Assembly (NCBI GenBank): GCA_963931995.1
Contig: OZ008368.1
Coordinates: forward strand, 246,333,887 to 246,397,886
DNA length: 64,000 bases
Source of the DNA: Phaonia tiefii
Lineage: Eukaryota; Arthropoda; Insecta; Diptera; Muscidae
Reading direction: 5' to 3'
In this document: positions 9,783 to 21,175 of the stretch, piece after piece
Position numbering within the stretch: position 1 is the stretch's first letter
How the letters are laid out: each line of letters starts with the position of its first letter
Translations under genes and position numbers: made by a program
The notes under the pieces: model-generated
What the model was told of the DNA's origin: nothing
Seen by the model: the letters and a program-made list of their open reading frames with translations, nothing else
Database searches by the model: none

Positions 9783-9897
9783 GGAATAAATAAATAAATG
9801 GTTTCCCATTACATCCCATGAAGGGATAGGGGAGAGGTTCTCACAATCACTGAGCTGTGCGCTTTCCGGTTTTCACTCACTGATTGGGACCTACAAG
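9783..9897 (-). mobile_element. tRNA-derived SINE, 3' part only
   Basis: Read on the minus strand it gives GTAGGTCCCAATCAGTGAGT, then AAAGCGCACAGCTCA, then CCTTCATGGGATGT and a TTTATTTATTTATT tail. It is collinear with the last third of the SINE at 55458. The tRNA-related head is absent, which is the usual 5' truncation. Confidence 0.75.
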
Positions 9898-10154
9898 GAT
9901 AACAAGTGAAATAAAGTAAAATGTAATGAAGTGTTCGAGTAAAATTATTTATAGAGATTGCAATTAAATCAGACATTTAAAGAGTACATAAATAGTTTTC
10001 TCATTCTGTATGGGTTACCAATTCAGTATAACACTTTCCCCAACTTTTCCAGTGACATTTTTTTGTTTTCGGTCCAAGAAAAACAGCTGTTGCAGACTCT
10101 ATGTAAATTACTCTATGAGTTTAAGTGAAGCATCGTCAAGCTCTATTCCCTCTT

Positions 10155-10568
10155 AAAGCCCGGTATTCAGTATTTTTGAAATTTTCGCTGCCGTAAGAAG
10201 TACTATGTGTATAAAAAATAACGAACATTTCATGAACCGATACCTCCGCTCACTTTTCAATTGCTTGGTATCCACCTCTTTGCGAAAACTTCGTAGGCAA
10301 AATCAATTACAGGGTTGTTACGCCAAAATCATTCCGTACGAAAACAATTGTTTATTAATTGTTTGGGACCGGAATTTTGATATTTAATTTTAATAAAAGT
10401 AAAACCACATGTCTTGAAAATTAAATTGAGTGCACAGAGGAATTATAAATGAAATATTTGCAAGGTTAATCAAAGATAGGTGGTTACTCTACGCAGCAAA
10501 ACATTCAGTTTAAAAACAAATGACAAAATTTCTTACGTAAATTTCGCAAGAACTGAATACGGATCTTT
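10155..10568. mobile_element. ~414-bp TIR element, copy 1
   Basis: The left end AAAGCCCGGTATTCAGT and the right end ACTGAATACGGATCTTT are inverted copies. Next to them TTTTCG / CGTAAATTTCGC also pair. The interior AGGCAAAATCAATTACAGG matches the inverted relative at 16027-16262 (CCTGTAATTGATTTTGCTT). No clear target duplication and no ORF. Confidence 0.55.
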
Positions 10569-10690
10569 CTTAACTACTCCTGTCCCTACTTGCTGAATCA
10601 AATAATGCAGTGTATTTATAGGGGACATCCCCTGAGCGTTGGTTAACAAATAAAAAAAACTGCACCTACTAGAATACACTCCTAAACCTA

Positions 10691-11357
10691 CACTGAAAGA
10701 AAATCTTGTTCTTCATTGAATTTATGATAAATTTCGTTAACCCAAATGAAAAAGTTCCTCAGTTTGAAGATTGTGCGTTTCTTCACCTTTTTCGGTTTCA
10801 TTGAATTGATGATATTTTTTACATCAATCTTCATCATTGGAATTTAGAAATAATTAGTGGGATCGATTCAAAATATGGACGTAGTTTTGAAAAAAATAAA
10901 AAGGAAAAGAAAAAAACTTGTAGAACCTTGAAAATAAATGCATAATAGAAAATAGTGCAATGGACAGAAAACAATATCCACGCTATTAGCATTTTTTATG
11001 TGGGCATATACCCTTTTCTTGTGAATTTTTACAATGAAAAATAGTTCAAAAACTCTGACTACAGATTACCAACCAATTTACATACAAATTATGATCAATT
11101 TACATCGAATGGATGACAAACTTACATCAAATTGATGACAACCTTACATCTCATTGACGAAAAATTTACAGCAACTTTATGAAAATACACATCAACTTGA
11201 TGTAAGTCTGTTGTTGAATCAACATAAACTATTGTGAAAGATTGGCGAAATGTTTTTCACCAATTCAATGAAATGTGTCGTAGGTTGGAAAATGATGAAA
11301 TGTTTCATAAAATTGATGAAGGAATGCATAAATTTGATGAAGCATTTTCTTTCAGTG
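10691..11357. mobile_element. 667-bp TA-flanked MITE, TIR CACTGAAAGAAAAT
   Basis: TA|CACTGAAAGAAAAT on the left and ATTTTCTTTCAGTG|TA on the right are perfect inverses, and the similarity continues into AAATTTATG. Near the right end short units such as ACATCAAATTGATGACAAC recur between 11090 and 11210. The TA target and TIR fit Tc1/mariner-type mobilisation. No transposase. Confidence 0.7.
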
Positions 11358-11359
11358 TA

Positions 11360-12517
11360 CGTACATCAGTGATGCACAAATTTCGAGTTTCCATAACACG
11401 CGTAGTTTGGGGTCACCAGTGCAGAAACCTAAACGCCCTGTATTCCAAAGTACGCTGTCCACAGTGTAGAGTAGTTTATAAAACACTTATTTATGCTGCT
11501 TGCAGAAATTTTCTAGAAGACCTACGAATGCATTTTAATATAAAAAATCATTCTTTGGAATTATACGGAGGCCCTTACGAATGTTAACCTTTCCACCCAC
11601 TGTGTCACTATTGTGTTTGTTGACAAGGTTTGTTGCATTTTGTCTTTTTTATTCGAAAGGAATTCCAAAGGCAACCTAGCCACACACACATATATGTACA
11701 TACATTCGCTTTCTTTTCTTATATTATTTCATTGAAATCACTGTCAAGTTCAGGGTTAATTTAACTAAAAGCCATTCTACAATCCACTCACTCACACACA
11801 TCTACATGATGAGTGCAATCGAATGACCGGCACGTGTATGTTTGAATGCATTGTGTATCGTATTTAGAACATGCAAGGATGTGTAGGTTCACATGACGAC
11901 AGAATGCAATTGCCTGTACAATTGTGTGTGTGCGTGTGAGTGAGTAAATGTATTGTGGACGTCATTATATTGATGTAACAAACATTTTGCAAAACAAAAC
12001 CAACGAACAACAAAAGACTACAAGGATTTCATAACACTGCCAGGACTGAAGGTGGACTTGGGTTTGAAGGCAGTTTGGTTTTGTTGTTTTTGTTTGATTT
12101 GTTATAATTTCTAGGTTATAATGTGGTCATAACCATAACATCGATCGAACAACTATTTTTGTTTGCAAATACATACTTGGGTCATTTATGGCCATGATAA
12201 GGACCTTTTGCAATTCAATGGAAAATAACCAACATTTATTTTTATGCCGTTGGGAGGAATAGTTATGCATTTGTTTATAGAAAAGAAACATAGATATAAC
12301 TGGAATACACGTGTCGAAAGGTGTCAATATCGAGAAATACAATTTTTAATAATTGCACTTATTACATTAATAACATTAATTTATAATAATTGCAATGCAA
12401 GTTAAACCCCTTTTTCGAATGACAAGTTTACACTAAAGGCCATTACTAAGTTCAACACTACGCGCGAAACTTTACAAACCAGAAAAAAAATTATATGAGG
12501 TGTCAGGGGACAACCGG
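11360..12517. other. No recognised gene; short open frame to 11587
   Basis: The + frame ending at 11587 (…CPQCRVVYKTLIYAACRNFLEDLRMHF…GGPYEC) begins inside the MITE, so its start is not real. The tail is not recognised and could be chance. From 11590 to 12517 there are GT/CA-rich simple stretches (near 11680-11960) and nothing else identifiable. Confidence 0.3.
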
Positions 12518-12723
12518 TTGGAACGAAGTTACTTTCGCTATATAAAGTACATATTATGTACTAGTTAGTTCCAACACGCCTAAGGCGAAAAATACGAAAA
12601 TTTAAATGGATCTTTAAGCAAAATACTATTTGTAAAATGATAAACTTTTGTTAAGAAATTTTTTTTTATAGAATGTATTTTTTTAAAAAAAGTATATATT
12701 TAGGTCCTTTTTGTAAGAATATA

Positions 12724-13781
12724 GGCCAATTCACAAGGTCTCCTATTGTCCTATTGTCGTACTTTATTTTTGTACGACAATAGGCCAGTTGTGAACCACA
12801 CCATCATTAAATTTTTTGTCGTACGTCGTATTTTTCCAGCTGAATCAAGAAACAGCTGATTAAAAAACATCAATCGTCAAATCAAATCAAACATCAATGA
12901 CAACTATTTTGCAAACTTTTTAACATTTAAACATTTGTTTATCTACATTATAACTTACCTCAGTATTTGCCACAATTTCCACCTCAAAACCATCCAGGAA
13001 CTCTGTATCATCGGCAAACATTTTTCGGTGTGTTTAAAAATGTACAAAAGCTTTAAAAAACGCGAAATAATAAATAACAATAACAGCTGTTATGATAGTG
13101 ATGTAACTTATGATATGTATTCTGTCTTAACAAACTCGGTAAAAGAACAGCACTAGAAAAGTACGACAAGCAGTAAACATACCTTTCGATGTCGTATTGT
13201 CGTACATTAAGCATGAAACACATAGACGACGACAGGCTACATGAACACACGACTACAAATGCCGCTGACTGCAAATGTAGACGTGTGGCAGCTACTGAAT
13301 TATTTTCAAGACCGCAACTGCAAAGTAAACAGCTGATCTGTAATGTTGACGTTTGTGTTATTGTGTTATTTGTGTTAGAAGAAAATAAAATGTCTGGAGA
13401 ATATTTAATAAATATTATTACAAACATAACAAAAATTGTGAAAACAGTTGATTATTCTGTCAGTGGTGCCACTTCAGGCATTGACAGCTCTAACCTGTTG
13501 ATTGTCGCCAACACAAATAGAAATTAGTTTAATTCAACTACAGCTACATAAGTAGCATAGACAACAACCTGCAGTCGTGTCGCCTTGCCGTCGTTAAAAT
13601 ATTCACTTGCATATAAACGCATGTGTTTTATTTTTGACAGGTTGTGGTCGGTAGCCTGTCGTCGGCTATGTGTTTCATGCTTTAGCTTTGTGTGGAAACC
13701 AACAACAAAATGTACAACGACTGTCATACCAAAGTACGACAATAGGACAATAGGACATGTACGAGACCTTGTGAATTGGCC
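12724..13781. mobile_element. 1058-bp element with TIR GGCCAATTCACAAGG nested in P1
   Basis: Left GGCCAATTCACAAGGTCTC and right GAGACCTTGTGAATTGGCC are perfect inverses, followed by CTATTGTCCTATTGTCGTAC on both sides. ATA flanks each end (12721-12723, 13782-13784). The corresponding place in P2 (about 59560) is empty. A second inverted pair lies inside, 13208-13239 against 13651-13682 (AAGCATGAAACACATAG...). Open frames at 13189-13527 (+) and 13053-13427 (-) overlap and neither is recognised. The 3-bp duplication and GGCC start recall Harbinger, but that is only inference. Confidence 0.7.
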
Positions 13782-13784
13782 ATA

Positions 13785-14520
13785 TGTATTATATTTTCCG
13801 AAAAGGTAATTTTTTAAAGAGAGGTACTTCTTTTATTAAAAGCTAATGTTTTTTTAAGAAAAGGTACTATTTTTAAGAAGTAATTTTTGTAAGAAAAAGC
13901 CATGAGTATGTATTTTTTTTTCTACAAAGAAGTACTTTTTTTAAGAACAGGCAGTTTTTAAAAAAGTGGTACTCTTTTTAGGAAAAGGTTATTTTTTTAA
14001 GAAAATGTAATTATTTTCAGAAAGGCTACTTATCTCAAGAAAAGAAAAGGTTTTATTTTATTTTAAAGAAAATTTACTTTTAAGAAAACGAATTTTTGTA
14101 AGAAAAGGTATTTTTTTTAAGATAAGGTATTTTTTTTGAAGAAAAGGGGTTTTTTAATAAATGGGGTACATTTTTAAGAGTAGGTACTTATCTCAAGAAA
14201 AGTTATTTTGTTTCCCAAAAAAGTACACTTTCCAGAAAAGGTAGTTTTTTAAGAAAAAGCAATTTTTTGTAAGAAAATTTACTTTTCTAAGAAAGGATAC
14301 TTATTTGAAAAAAATACTTTTATTAATAAAAGGTACTTTTTGTAAGAAAATGTACTTTTTTAAGCAAAGGTAAGATATGTATTTTTTTAAGAAAAGGTAC
14401 TTTGGTTAAGAATATGAATAGTTATTTTTTTAAGAAAATTTACTCTTTTTAAGAAAAGGCACTTATTGAAGAAAATTATCTTTTTTTAAACTTCTTTCAC
14501 TCTGGCTTTTCCAAATTTAC
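13785..14520 (+). repeat. Quasi-tandem TTTTTTAAGAAAAGGTAC array of P1
   Basis: About 35 imperfect units of roughly 20 bp, each a T-run, then TTAAGAAAA, then GGTACT. Since AAGAAAAGGTAC meets GTACTTTT, neighbouring units can pair as short hairpins. The corresponding arrays are at 59540-61300 and, inverted, at 24960-25450. Confidence 0.75.
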
Positions 14521-14639
14521 TTTTTATGGGGTTCAAAACTACAATAAATATTAAATATTGGTTACAGGCTCCACCTAGAAAACCATGTATGTACATATGT
14601 TAGTCTAGACACAAACCAAAGCAAAAGTACCCAAAACCG

Positions 14640-15755
14640 AAACGGAAAAATCGGGGAAACCGGTTAACCGGTTTTTTGTGCTATTAACCGTGTGCCGGTT
14701 TTTTAAAAAACGCAATTTTCGAACAAACCGGAAACCAGTTATTTGACGTCGGTTAACCGGCTAATCGGATTTTACTTAATTTGTGTTAATATCCTTAAAA
14801 AAGTTAATAATAAATGATATGATTTCCGAATTTTAGTGAAATTTTGGAATAAGAAACATGATTTCCATTTCGAAATATGACCTAACTGACATATCCAAAC
14901 AATTTGTTTTTCAAAATGATTTTATGATTTTAATTAGAATTAATTGAAAATTGATTAAGATTTTCAAACATCTTTTTTTTTATCAAATTTCAAAATTAAA
15001 ATTATTTGATAACTAAATGTTTTATACTTAATAAAATTTTCATACAAGAAAATCTTTTTCAAATTCGAATATGATTTTGACTTTTAAATCAGTTTAAGCC
15101 GAATTTGAATAAAACTTTTAAATTTTATATTAAACACGCATTCCAGATTGGAATATGATATATATTTTTTTGAATGTGATGATTTATTCGACCTTTCGTA
15201 TTATATTTAAAATTAAAATGTTCGAGCGTTAGGTTTATTTTAAATTATTTTATTCTCCAATATTTCGCTACCCATTCGGTAGCATCGCCAGGAAAATAAG
15301 CACAATTATTAATTATTAATTACAAATTTCATTTTAATTTTTAATTTTATTATTTTTTTTTAATTTATTTTTAATTAATAATTGTGTTTATCTTCCCGAT
15401 GATGCTGCCCAATGGTGAGCGAAATATTGAAGAATGAAATAATTTAAAATATATATCTAACATTCGAACATTTTAATTTTAAATATATTGTTTATATTTA
15501 AAATTGAAACCTAAATTATTAAATACAGTTGTAAAATTTTGAGTTTTCACCACGCACAAAAGTATATGAAATGGACGTTAAACAAATGTAGTGTAAGTTC
15601 TACATGTGTAATTTAATTTAAAGCAAACAAAAACCGAAAAAACCGGTTCCACCGGTTTTTGCCAAAATTAAAAACCGATAATTGGTTTCTTGAAAAATTG
15701 ATTTTTCGAACAAACCGAAAACCGGTTTCCAAAAAATGCCGGATTTTTGGACACT
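14640..15755. mobile_element. Insertion with ACCGGTT-rich ends inside P1
   Basis: From about 14640 AAACCGGTTAACCGGTTTTT and related words recur to 14765. The same vocabulary returns inverted at 15635-15750 (AAAACCGGTTCCACCGG, TTTCGAACAAACCG). P2 has no such segment between its CAAAAAGTACCC and TAGCATAAT landmarks. Exact ends were not resolved. The middle is AT-rich and includes the foldback at 15205-15492. Confidence 0.55.
15205..15492. repeat. ~290-bp foldback (near-palindromic) repeat
   Basis: The left arm (AAATGTTCG, TTTAAATTATTTTATTCTCC, AATATTTCGCTACCCATTCG, TAGCATC) is mirrored by the right arm (GATGCTGCCCAATGG, GAGCGAAATATTGAAGAATG, ATAATTTAAAAT, CGAACATTT). The loop is pure AT. This is a hairpin-forming MITE or a rearranged repeat. 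Confidence 0.65.
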
Positions 15756-16026
15756 CTAGTTGTAGCATAATAGTGTTAAAAAAAAGTTGTTTAAGATGTT
15801 GTACCCGCAACTTGCGATAAGGAACTTAGTTCCAAAAGATCCTGCAAAATATCAACAATATTTATGGAGCAACATTTTAATGCTTCTAAGCAAAATCTAT
15901 CGACCAAACAAGTTTTCGGAGGAAATAAATGATCAATGTTGTTAACTCTCGTTCAATTTATCATAAAGAACTTTTTAGTGCAAATAAAAAAACAGGGAAA
16001 ATATATTTGTCAACACTGATGTGTAC

Positions 16027-16262
16027 GCAGTTCTTGCGAAATTTTCGTAACAAATTTTATCATTTATCACTCAACAGACATTTTTGTTACAGATAGTTAC
16101 TACCTATCGCTGATTTACAACCCTGTAATTGATTTTGCTTACGAAATTTTACAAAAAACTGACTACCAAGCAAATGAAATGTGAGTGAAATTTGAGATAA
16201 TTTTAATACACGTATTTATTCTGGGAACGAAAATTTCGCAACAACTGAATACGGAGCTTTAG
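16027..16262. mobile_element. TIR element related to 10155-10568, copy 2 (shorter)
   Basis: CAGTTCTTGCGAAATTTTCG on the left and CGCAACAACTGAATACGGAG on the right are inverted relatives. The interior CCCTGTAATTGATTTTGC is the inverse of the copy at 10155-10568. About 180 bp shorter than copy 1. Confidence 0.5.
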
Positions 16263-16384
16263 GAAAACAATTGTTTGTGACTGAAATTTTGACATTTCGA
16301 TTATTTTGGTAAACAAAAGTATCCTTATCACACTCTTGTCATTCTCACACTCACGTTGTTTTAGATTTTAAGTGTTTGGTATAA

Positions 16385-16655
16385 CCAGGGGGTCTCTATG
16401 ACACAGCTGCTCGAAAAGGTCCTAGGGAAATGATGTAGAATAAGAGACCTAAGAAGACATATAGATTATAGACAAATAGAGCAAACTAAGTTTCAAAGTG
16501 TTTGATTGATGCTAATGACAACTAAATTATGTTTTATGTTGTTTACATCGAACGAAAATACGCATTTCCTTTTATTTCTCTCCATATTATGCCAACCAAA
16601 GAGTAAATTACAAAGAGCATAGCGACTCTTTTCTATTTCTCTATGGTATAACTTT
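16385..16655 (+). repeat. Repeat family Z, copy 2, uninterrupted
   Basis: It starts CAGGGGGTCTCTATGACAC and includes ACTAAATTATGTTTTATG and TTATTTCTCTCCATATTATG, ending near TTTCTCTATGG. It serves as the empty-site reference for the two hAT MITEs nested in copy 1. Confidence 0.6.
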
Positions 16656-16690
16656 CGGGCTTCGGTATTTCGCTTGAGCATTCTCAAAAT

Positions 16691-16924
16691 ATGCCTTCTG
16701 AGGCAGATTTTGACATACAAGTATGGCTTACCCCACAGACAGGGAAAGCATTAGTTGGAAATCAATTCAGGCATTGGAAATTCCATGATAAAGTCTATAT
16801 TTTGATGAGAATTCATAACAATCATACATCAGAATTATTTGTCGATGTTGTTGATAAATTATGGGACTGTCCTTGGAGGTGGAAAGTTTCTGATAGCCAT
16901 TCACTTGGGAGTGGCCAGAAATGA
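16691..16924 (+). other. Short unrecognised open frame before the RTE element
   Basis: A 77-codon frame (MPSEADFDIQVWLTPQTGK...LWDCPWRWKVSD). No family was recognised. It sits just upstream of the RTE retroelement and could be part of its 5' leader or a fragment of something else. Confidence 0.25.
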
Positions 16925-17049
16925 TTCCTTCATTAGACAGTCCAAGCAGCTCACTACTTCCATGTAGTATGTCCTGGGCAATGGCTTATCGGAAACCTCC
17001 GTTAGCTAGCTAAAGTGATAAGGCGAAACGAATGAGCAACCTAAGTGGT

Positions 17050-19900
17050 AATGCGGTCACTGATACGTCTCAGGATTATTAGGTGACACTGTCACTGAAG
17101 CTCTTCGAAGTAGTGGACATATTCGTCTGCCCTCTGAAGGCCAACGGCGTATCAAAATTGAAGAAACCAAAATCCAGTTTCGACACACTGCATTCTGGTC
17201 AGCGTCTGATCCATAATGCGCGAGAGTAGATAAAATGCAAACCACGGTGGATGAAAATGCAATGAAAATACACAAAGAATATAATGAACAAAGAAACCCC
17301 CAACTGTTGACGACCCTCGCAAACGTTATAAGGACCACGAGTTAAGGATACGTACCTGGAATGCGCGAACGCTATACAGGACGGGTGCCACTTTCCAATT
17401 GGCGGATGTCCTCGGACAATATAAAGCTGACATCGCAGCGATCCAGGAAATGCGATGGACAGGATATGGTTGCACCAGAAAGAAAAACTGCGACATTTAC
17501 TACAGCTGCAATGATCGAAAGCACGAATTCGGGTGCAGATTTGTAGTTGGCAAGAGACTGCGACACCTAGTTTCAAGGTTCAACCCAGTGAGTGACCGCA
17601 TAGCCACAATTCGCATCAAAGCGAAATATTTCAACATCTCGTTAATTTGTGTGCACACACCGACAGAGGATAAAGATGATGAGGTCAAAGAAACATGTCA
17701 TGAGCGTCTGGAGGAAGTACACCAACACTGCTCAGACCACCACATTAAGATTATTTTAGGCGATTTTGGGAAAGGGAATACCAACGGCGGTCATCACAGT
17801 CTAGATGATACCACCTCCGATAATGGAAAAATACTGATAGACTTCGCCTCTGCAAAGAACATGGTAGGTGCCAATATCGACTCGAATCATTAAGTGGTGA
17901 CTGCGAAAGTGCGCACAAGACTGAGCATGGCGAAAAACGTACGAAGCTCTCTCTCCTGCTAGGGCAGAATGCCCCTCTCTGGAAACCGCTGCAAGGATTG
18001 AACTTGACTATCAAAAACCGCAGTAGGATAAGCCATGGTACGACGAAGAATGTCGCATTGCAACTGATGAAAAAGACGACGCACGTATGGCAACGAAACA
18101 GTCAGTTACAACGCGTGCTGCAAGTGATCGGTACAAGAGGTTGAGAAGGGAGGAAAACCAACTATTTAGGCGGAAAAATGGCAGTGGGAGCAGTGGGAGC
18201 AGAGGAAGAGTGAAAAAACCGAAATGTGCAGGATGAATGGTGAATCCGGAAAGTTTTTCCAGAGGGTAAGAAGATCGAAAAACGGGCCTAATAATGGGCT
18301 GCCCTCCTGCAAGGACGAGAATGGGCTTCTGGTGACTGAGAAGCAGTGTGTGCTCAAAATGTGGAGGGACCACTTTTCAGAACTACTCCACTCAGATTCT
18401 TCCACTGAAGATCAGGAGGTAATGATAGTGGAAGATAGTGTCGATTGCCCCCCCCCCCCCACCCACCGAAACAAGGCGAGATTAGAACGGCGATCTCCCG
18501 GCTTCATAATAATAAAGCCGCTGAACTTTTTAAGGCAGGTGGCGAAGGACTGCTAGCCCACATATGCTTCGCCTTACATATATGCAGTATATGGCTGGGG
18601 GAAGTCTCAGTGTATTATGTCCTGTATTCAAAAAAAAAAGATCCGTGTGTCTGTTCCAACTATAACCGTATCAGTCTTTTATCCATCGCGTATAAGGTCT
18701 TGTCGAGCGTATTATGTGAAAGGCTAAAGCCAATTATTGAAAACCTGATTGGGCCTTATCAGTGTGGTTCTATACCACGCAAGTCCACGACTGACCAAAA
18801 GACCAAATCCTGGAAAAAACCCACGAAAAGCAAATCGATATATACCACCTTTTTGTCGATTACAAAGCTGCTTTCGATAGCCCTATACGGGGAAAACTAT
18901 ACGAAACTATGTCTGAACTTGGGATTCCGACAAAACTGATCCGCCTTTGTAGAATGACACTGACCAACACCAAATCAGCAGTGATTCTGTACCACGTGAG
19001 GACTGAGACAAGGCGACACACTTTTGTGCAATCTCTTCAACATCTTAATGGAGATCATATTGAGAAAAGCTGCAGTAAATACGACCAAGACCATGAACAC
19101 GAAAAGCCATATGTTGCTGGCGTATGCTGACGACATAGACATCATTAGGCGAAATTTGTGAGAGGTTACTGCAGTATCTTCAAGAATTAAAAAGGAATTA
19201 GCGAAGGTCGGTCTTGCGGTTAATGAGGGCAAGACAAAATTGATGGTGTCAATGACCAGAGAAATCTCTCGACTTGGTCCGCACTTGAACATTGACAACC
19301 GATTTAATTTTGAAGTGGTAGATGAATTTGTCTACCTTGGATCAGCCGTGAACAAGGACAACAACGTCAGCCTGGAGATAAATAGGAGAATTATTCTTGC
19401 AAATAGATGCTATTTTGGGCTCAGCAAGCAGTTTAGGAACAAAGCCCTCTCTCGACGGACAAAAGTCCAGCTATATCAGACTCTCATTTCATCTGTCTTT
19501 GCATATGGCTCCGAAATTTGGGTCATATCGCAAGCGGATGTAAAACACCTTGGAGTATACGAGAGAAAAATTCTCCGTAAAATATATGGTCCTGTTAGGG
19601 AAAACGGAGAGTACCGACGTCTCTGGAACCAAGAGCTATATAATTTATATTCTGACGTGGACATATGTAGCTAGGCGAATCAAATTAGGCCAATTGCCTT
19701 GGCTAGGCCATGTTATCAGAAATGGACTAGGCAGAAGATTCCCTCCGTATCCTTGGTGTTACCAACTGGCGAGAAAGGGCGAAGAATAGAGCCAGTTGGA
19801 AGAATATGTTGAAATTTGTTTAATTTGTTTGTTTAATTAATATGTGTAAGACGTCTGACCTCATGAGGTTGTAAAATAGTCAATAAAAGTAAAAGTAAGT
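17050..19900 (+). pseudogene. RTE-clade non-LTR retrotransposon, endonuclease plus reverse transcriptase, decayed
   Basis: The endonuclease frame runs from about 17305 to 17893: LRIRTWNARTLYRTG, then AAIQEMRWTGYG, LICVHTPTEDKDD, ILGDFGKGN and HSLDDTTSDNGKILIDFA. Two key positions have changed: GDFN reads GDFG, and the expected SDH reads NIDSNH, followed by a stop. The linker is frameshifted (MCRMNGESGKFFQRVRR..., SVLKMWRDHFSELLHSD-like). RT follows: NNKAAELFKAGGEGL, DPCVCSNYNRISLLSIAYKV, RLKPIIENLIGPYQCG, then a YADD box at 19122-19133 and FVYLGSAVNKDNN. The C-terminus PWLGHVIRNG is near 19700. The 3' end has AATAAAAGTAAAAGTAAG. Many stops, no intact ORF. This is the family often annotated 'craniofacial development protein 2-like' in insects. 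Confidence 0.88.
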
Positions 19901-20049
19901 AGTTGATAAATTAAAAAAAAGTTTTACTAAATAAACGCCGTTGCTATAGAAATTGAGTTGTATTAACCTATTTGACTATTTCTTGAACTGAAATGGAAAT
20001 GGAAGTTACAACTCGTAAAGAGTACAGTATTATAATTCGTGTTTAAATA

Positions 20050-20985
20050 AAGGGGTTTTCAACAGAGACGCTACAAAAGTAAATCCATAGGGACAGCAAA
20101 CGACGCCATATTTTTCCCCGCTCTTTTGACATTTCTCTTCAGTAAGGTTTGCCATTTCATCATGGAAAGATATACGAGCCAACAACGAGTCGAAATTATT
20201 AAAATTTACTACCGAAATTTGGAGTCAGTGGCCTGAACTTTAAGGGGCCAACTTTAAGAGGCCTCAACAATCAGCGATGAGGCTCATTTCTGGCTGAATG
20301 GCTTCGTCAATAAGCAAAATATGCGTTATTGGTCAGACAGCAATCCACACGTAATCCATGAGTCATCATTGCAAATTACGGTTTGGTGCGGTTTATGGGC
20401 CGGCGGCGTCATTGGGCCGTACTTCTTCCGTGATGATCAAGACCGGCACATTACTGTGAATGCGAATCGCTACCGTTCAATGATAACCGAATATTTTTGG
20501 CCCCAATTGGATAGTATGGACTTGGAGGACATGTGGTTCCAACAGGACGGCGCCACAAGCCACACAGCGAATGCCACAATCAATTTATTGGAAACCAAGT
20601 TTGGTGAACGTGTTATCTCACGAAATGGCCCTGTCGTTTGGCCGCCTCGGTCGTGCGATTTGACGCCGTTAGACTATTTCCTGTGGGGCTATGTCAAGTC
20701 CATTGTCTATGCCAACAAGCCAGCGACGATTGATGAACTTCGTACGAATATCGAACGTGAAATTGAAGCAGTATCGGCAGATTTATGCTTGAAAACTGTC
20801 GAAAATTGGGTTCAGAGTCTGGACTTCTGCAAGCGTGCCCGTGGTGGCCATGCAAAAGAAATCGAGTTCCATACATAATGGCATCGAACGTACTTTCACA
20901 GGAATAAAGAATTTCATTGGTATTTAAAACCGGTTTTGTTTTATTTAAAAACACTTTTGTAGCGCTCTTATTGAAAAACCCGTTG
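20050..20985 (+). mobile_element. DD41D Tc1/mariner element (rosa-like), copy 1, internally deleted
   Basis: The TIRs are GGGGTTTTCAACAGAGACGC...TACAAAAGT on the left and, inverted, CACTTTTGTAGCGCTCTTAT...TGAAAAACCC on the right. The left flank is TA; the right end has drifted. Nearly identical in sequence to the copy at 49246-50448 but about 270 bp shorter. Confidence 0.85.
20162..20878 (+). pseudogene. DD41D mariner transposase, N-terminal region deleted, two stops
   Basis: ATG 20162 gives MERYTSQQRVEIIKIYYRN, then an in-frame stop after ESVA, a second stop, and a jump straight to SDEAHFWLNGFVNKQNM. The catalytic half 20321-20878 is open: TVWCGLWAGGVIGPYFFRD, MWFQQDGATSHTA, and SCDLTPLDYFLWGYVK. 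Exactly 41 residues separate the Asp of QQD from the Asp of TPLD, which gives DD41D. The DNA-binding helix-turn-helix part is lost. Confidence 0.88.
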
Positions 20986-21175
20986 TTAGTCACTGCTATC
21001 ATAATTTAGTTTCTGTTACAAAAACACTTGTTACAAAGTTATGTATTCGATTTTTTTTATAAGAGGCTTTGCTGTAAAAGAGAAACTATATTTAAATGTT
21101 ACACGAGGACTTTTCAGAAAAACTACATATGATTCAGAAGCTATGAAATTATGATGATAAAGTATACAAATAGTA

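Larger units (their letters stand above)
12518..15835 (+). mobile_element. P family element, copy P1 (AAGAAAAGGTAC-rich), with two nested insertions
   Basis: It starts TTGGAACGAAGTTACTTTC and ends GATAAGGAACTTAGTTCCAA, so the ends are short inverted repeats. It aligns end to end with P2 (59361-62199). Shared blocks are ACTAGTTAGTTCCAA, AAATGGATCTTTAAG, GGTTACAGGCTCCACCT and TAGCATAATAGTGTTAAAAA. The bulk is a quasi-repeat of poly(T) with TTAAGAAAAGGTACTTTT. Insertions lie at 12724-13781 and about 14640-15755. No target duplication was recognised and there is no long ORF, so the superfamily is open. Confidence 0.7.

Noticed and set aside
11234..11587. 117-codon ORF as a gene
   Set aside because: It starts inside a TA-flanked MITE and its tail has no recognised domain.
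17199..18405. Several minus-strand ORFs of 60-125 codons
   Set aside because: They are antisense shadows of the RTE endonuclease and linker region.
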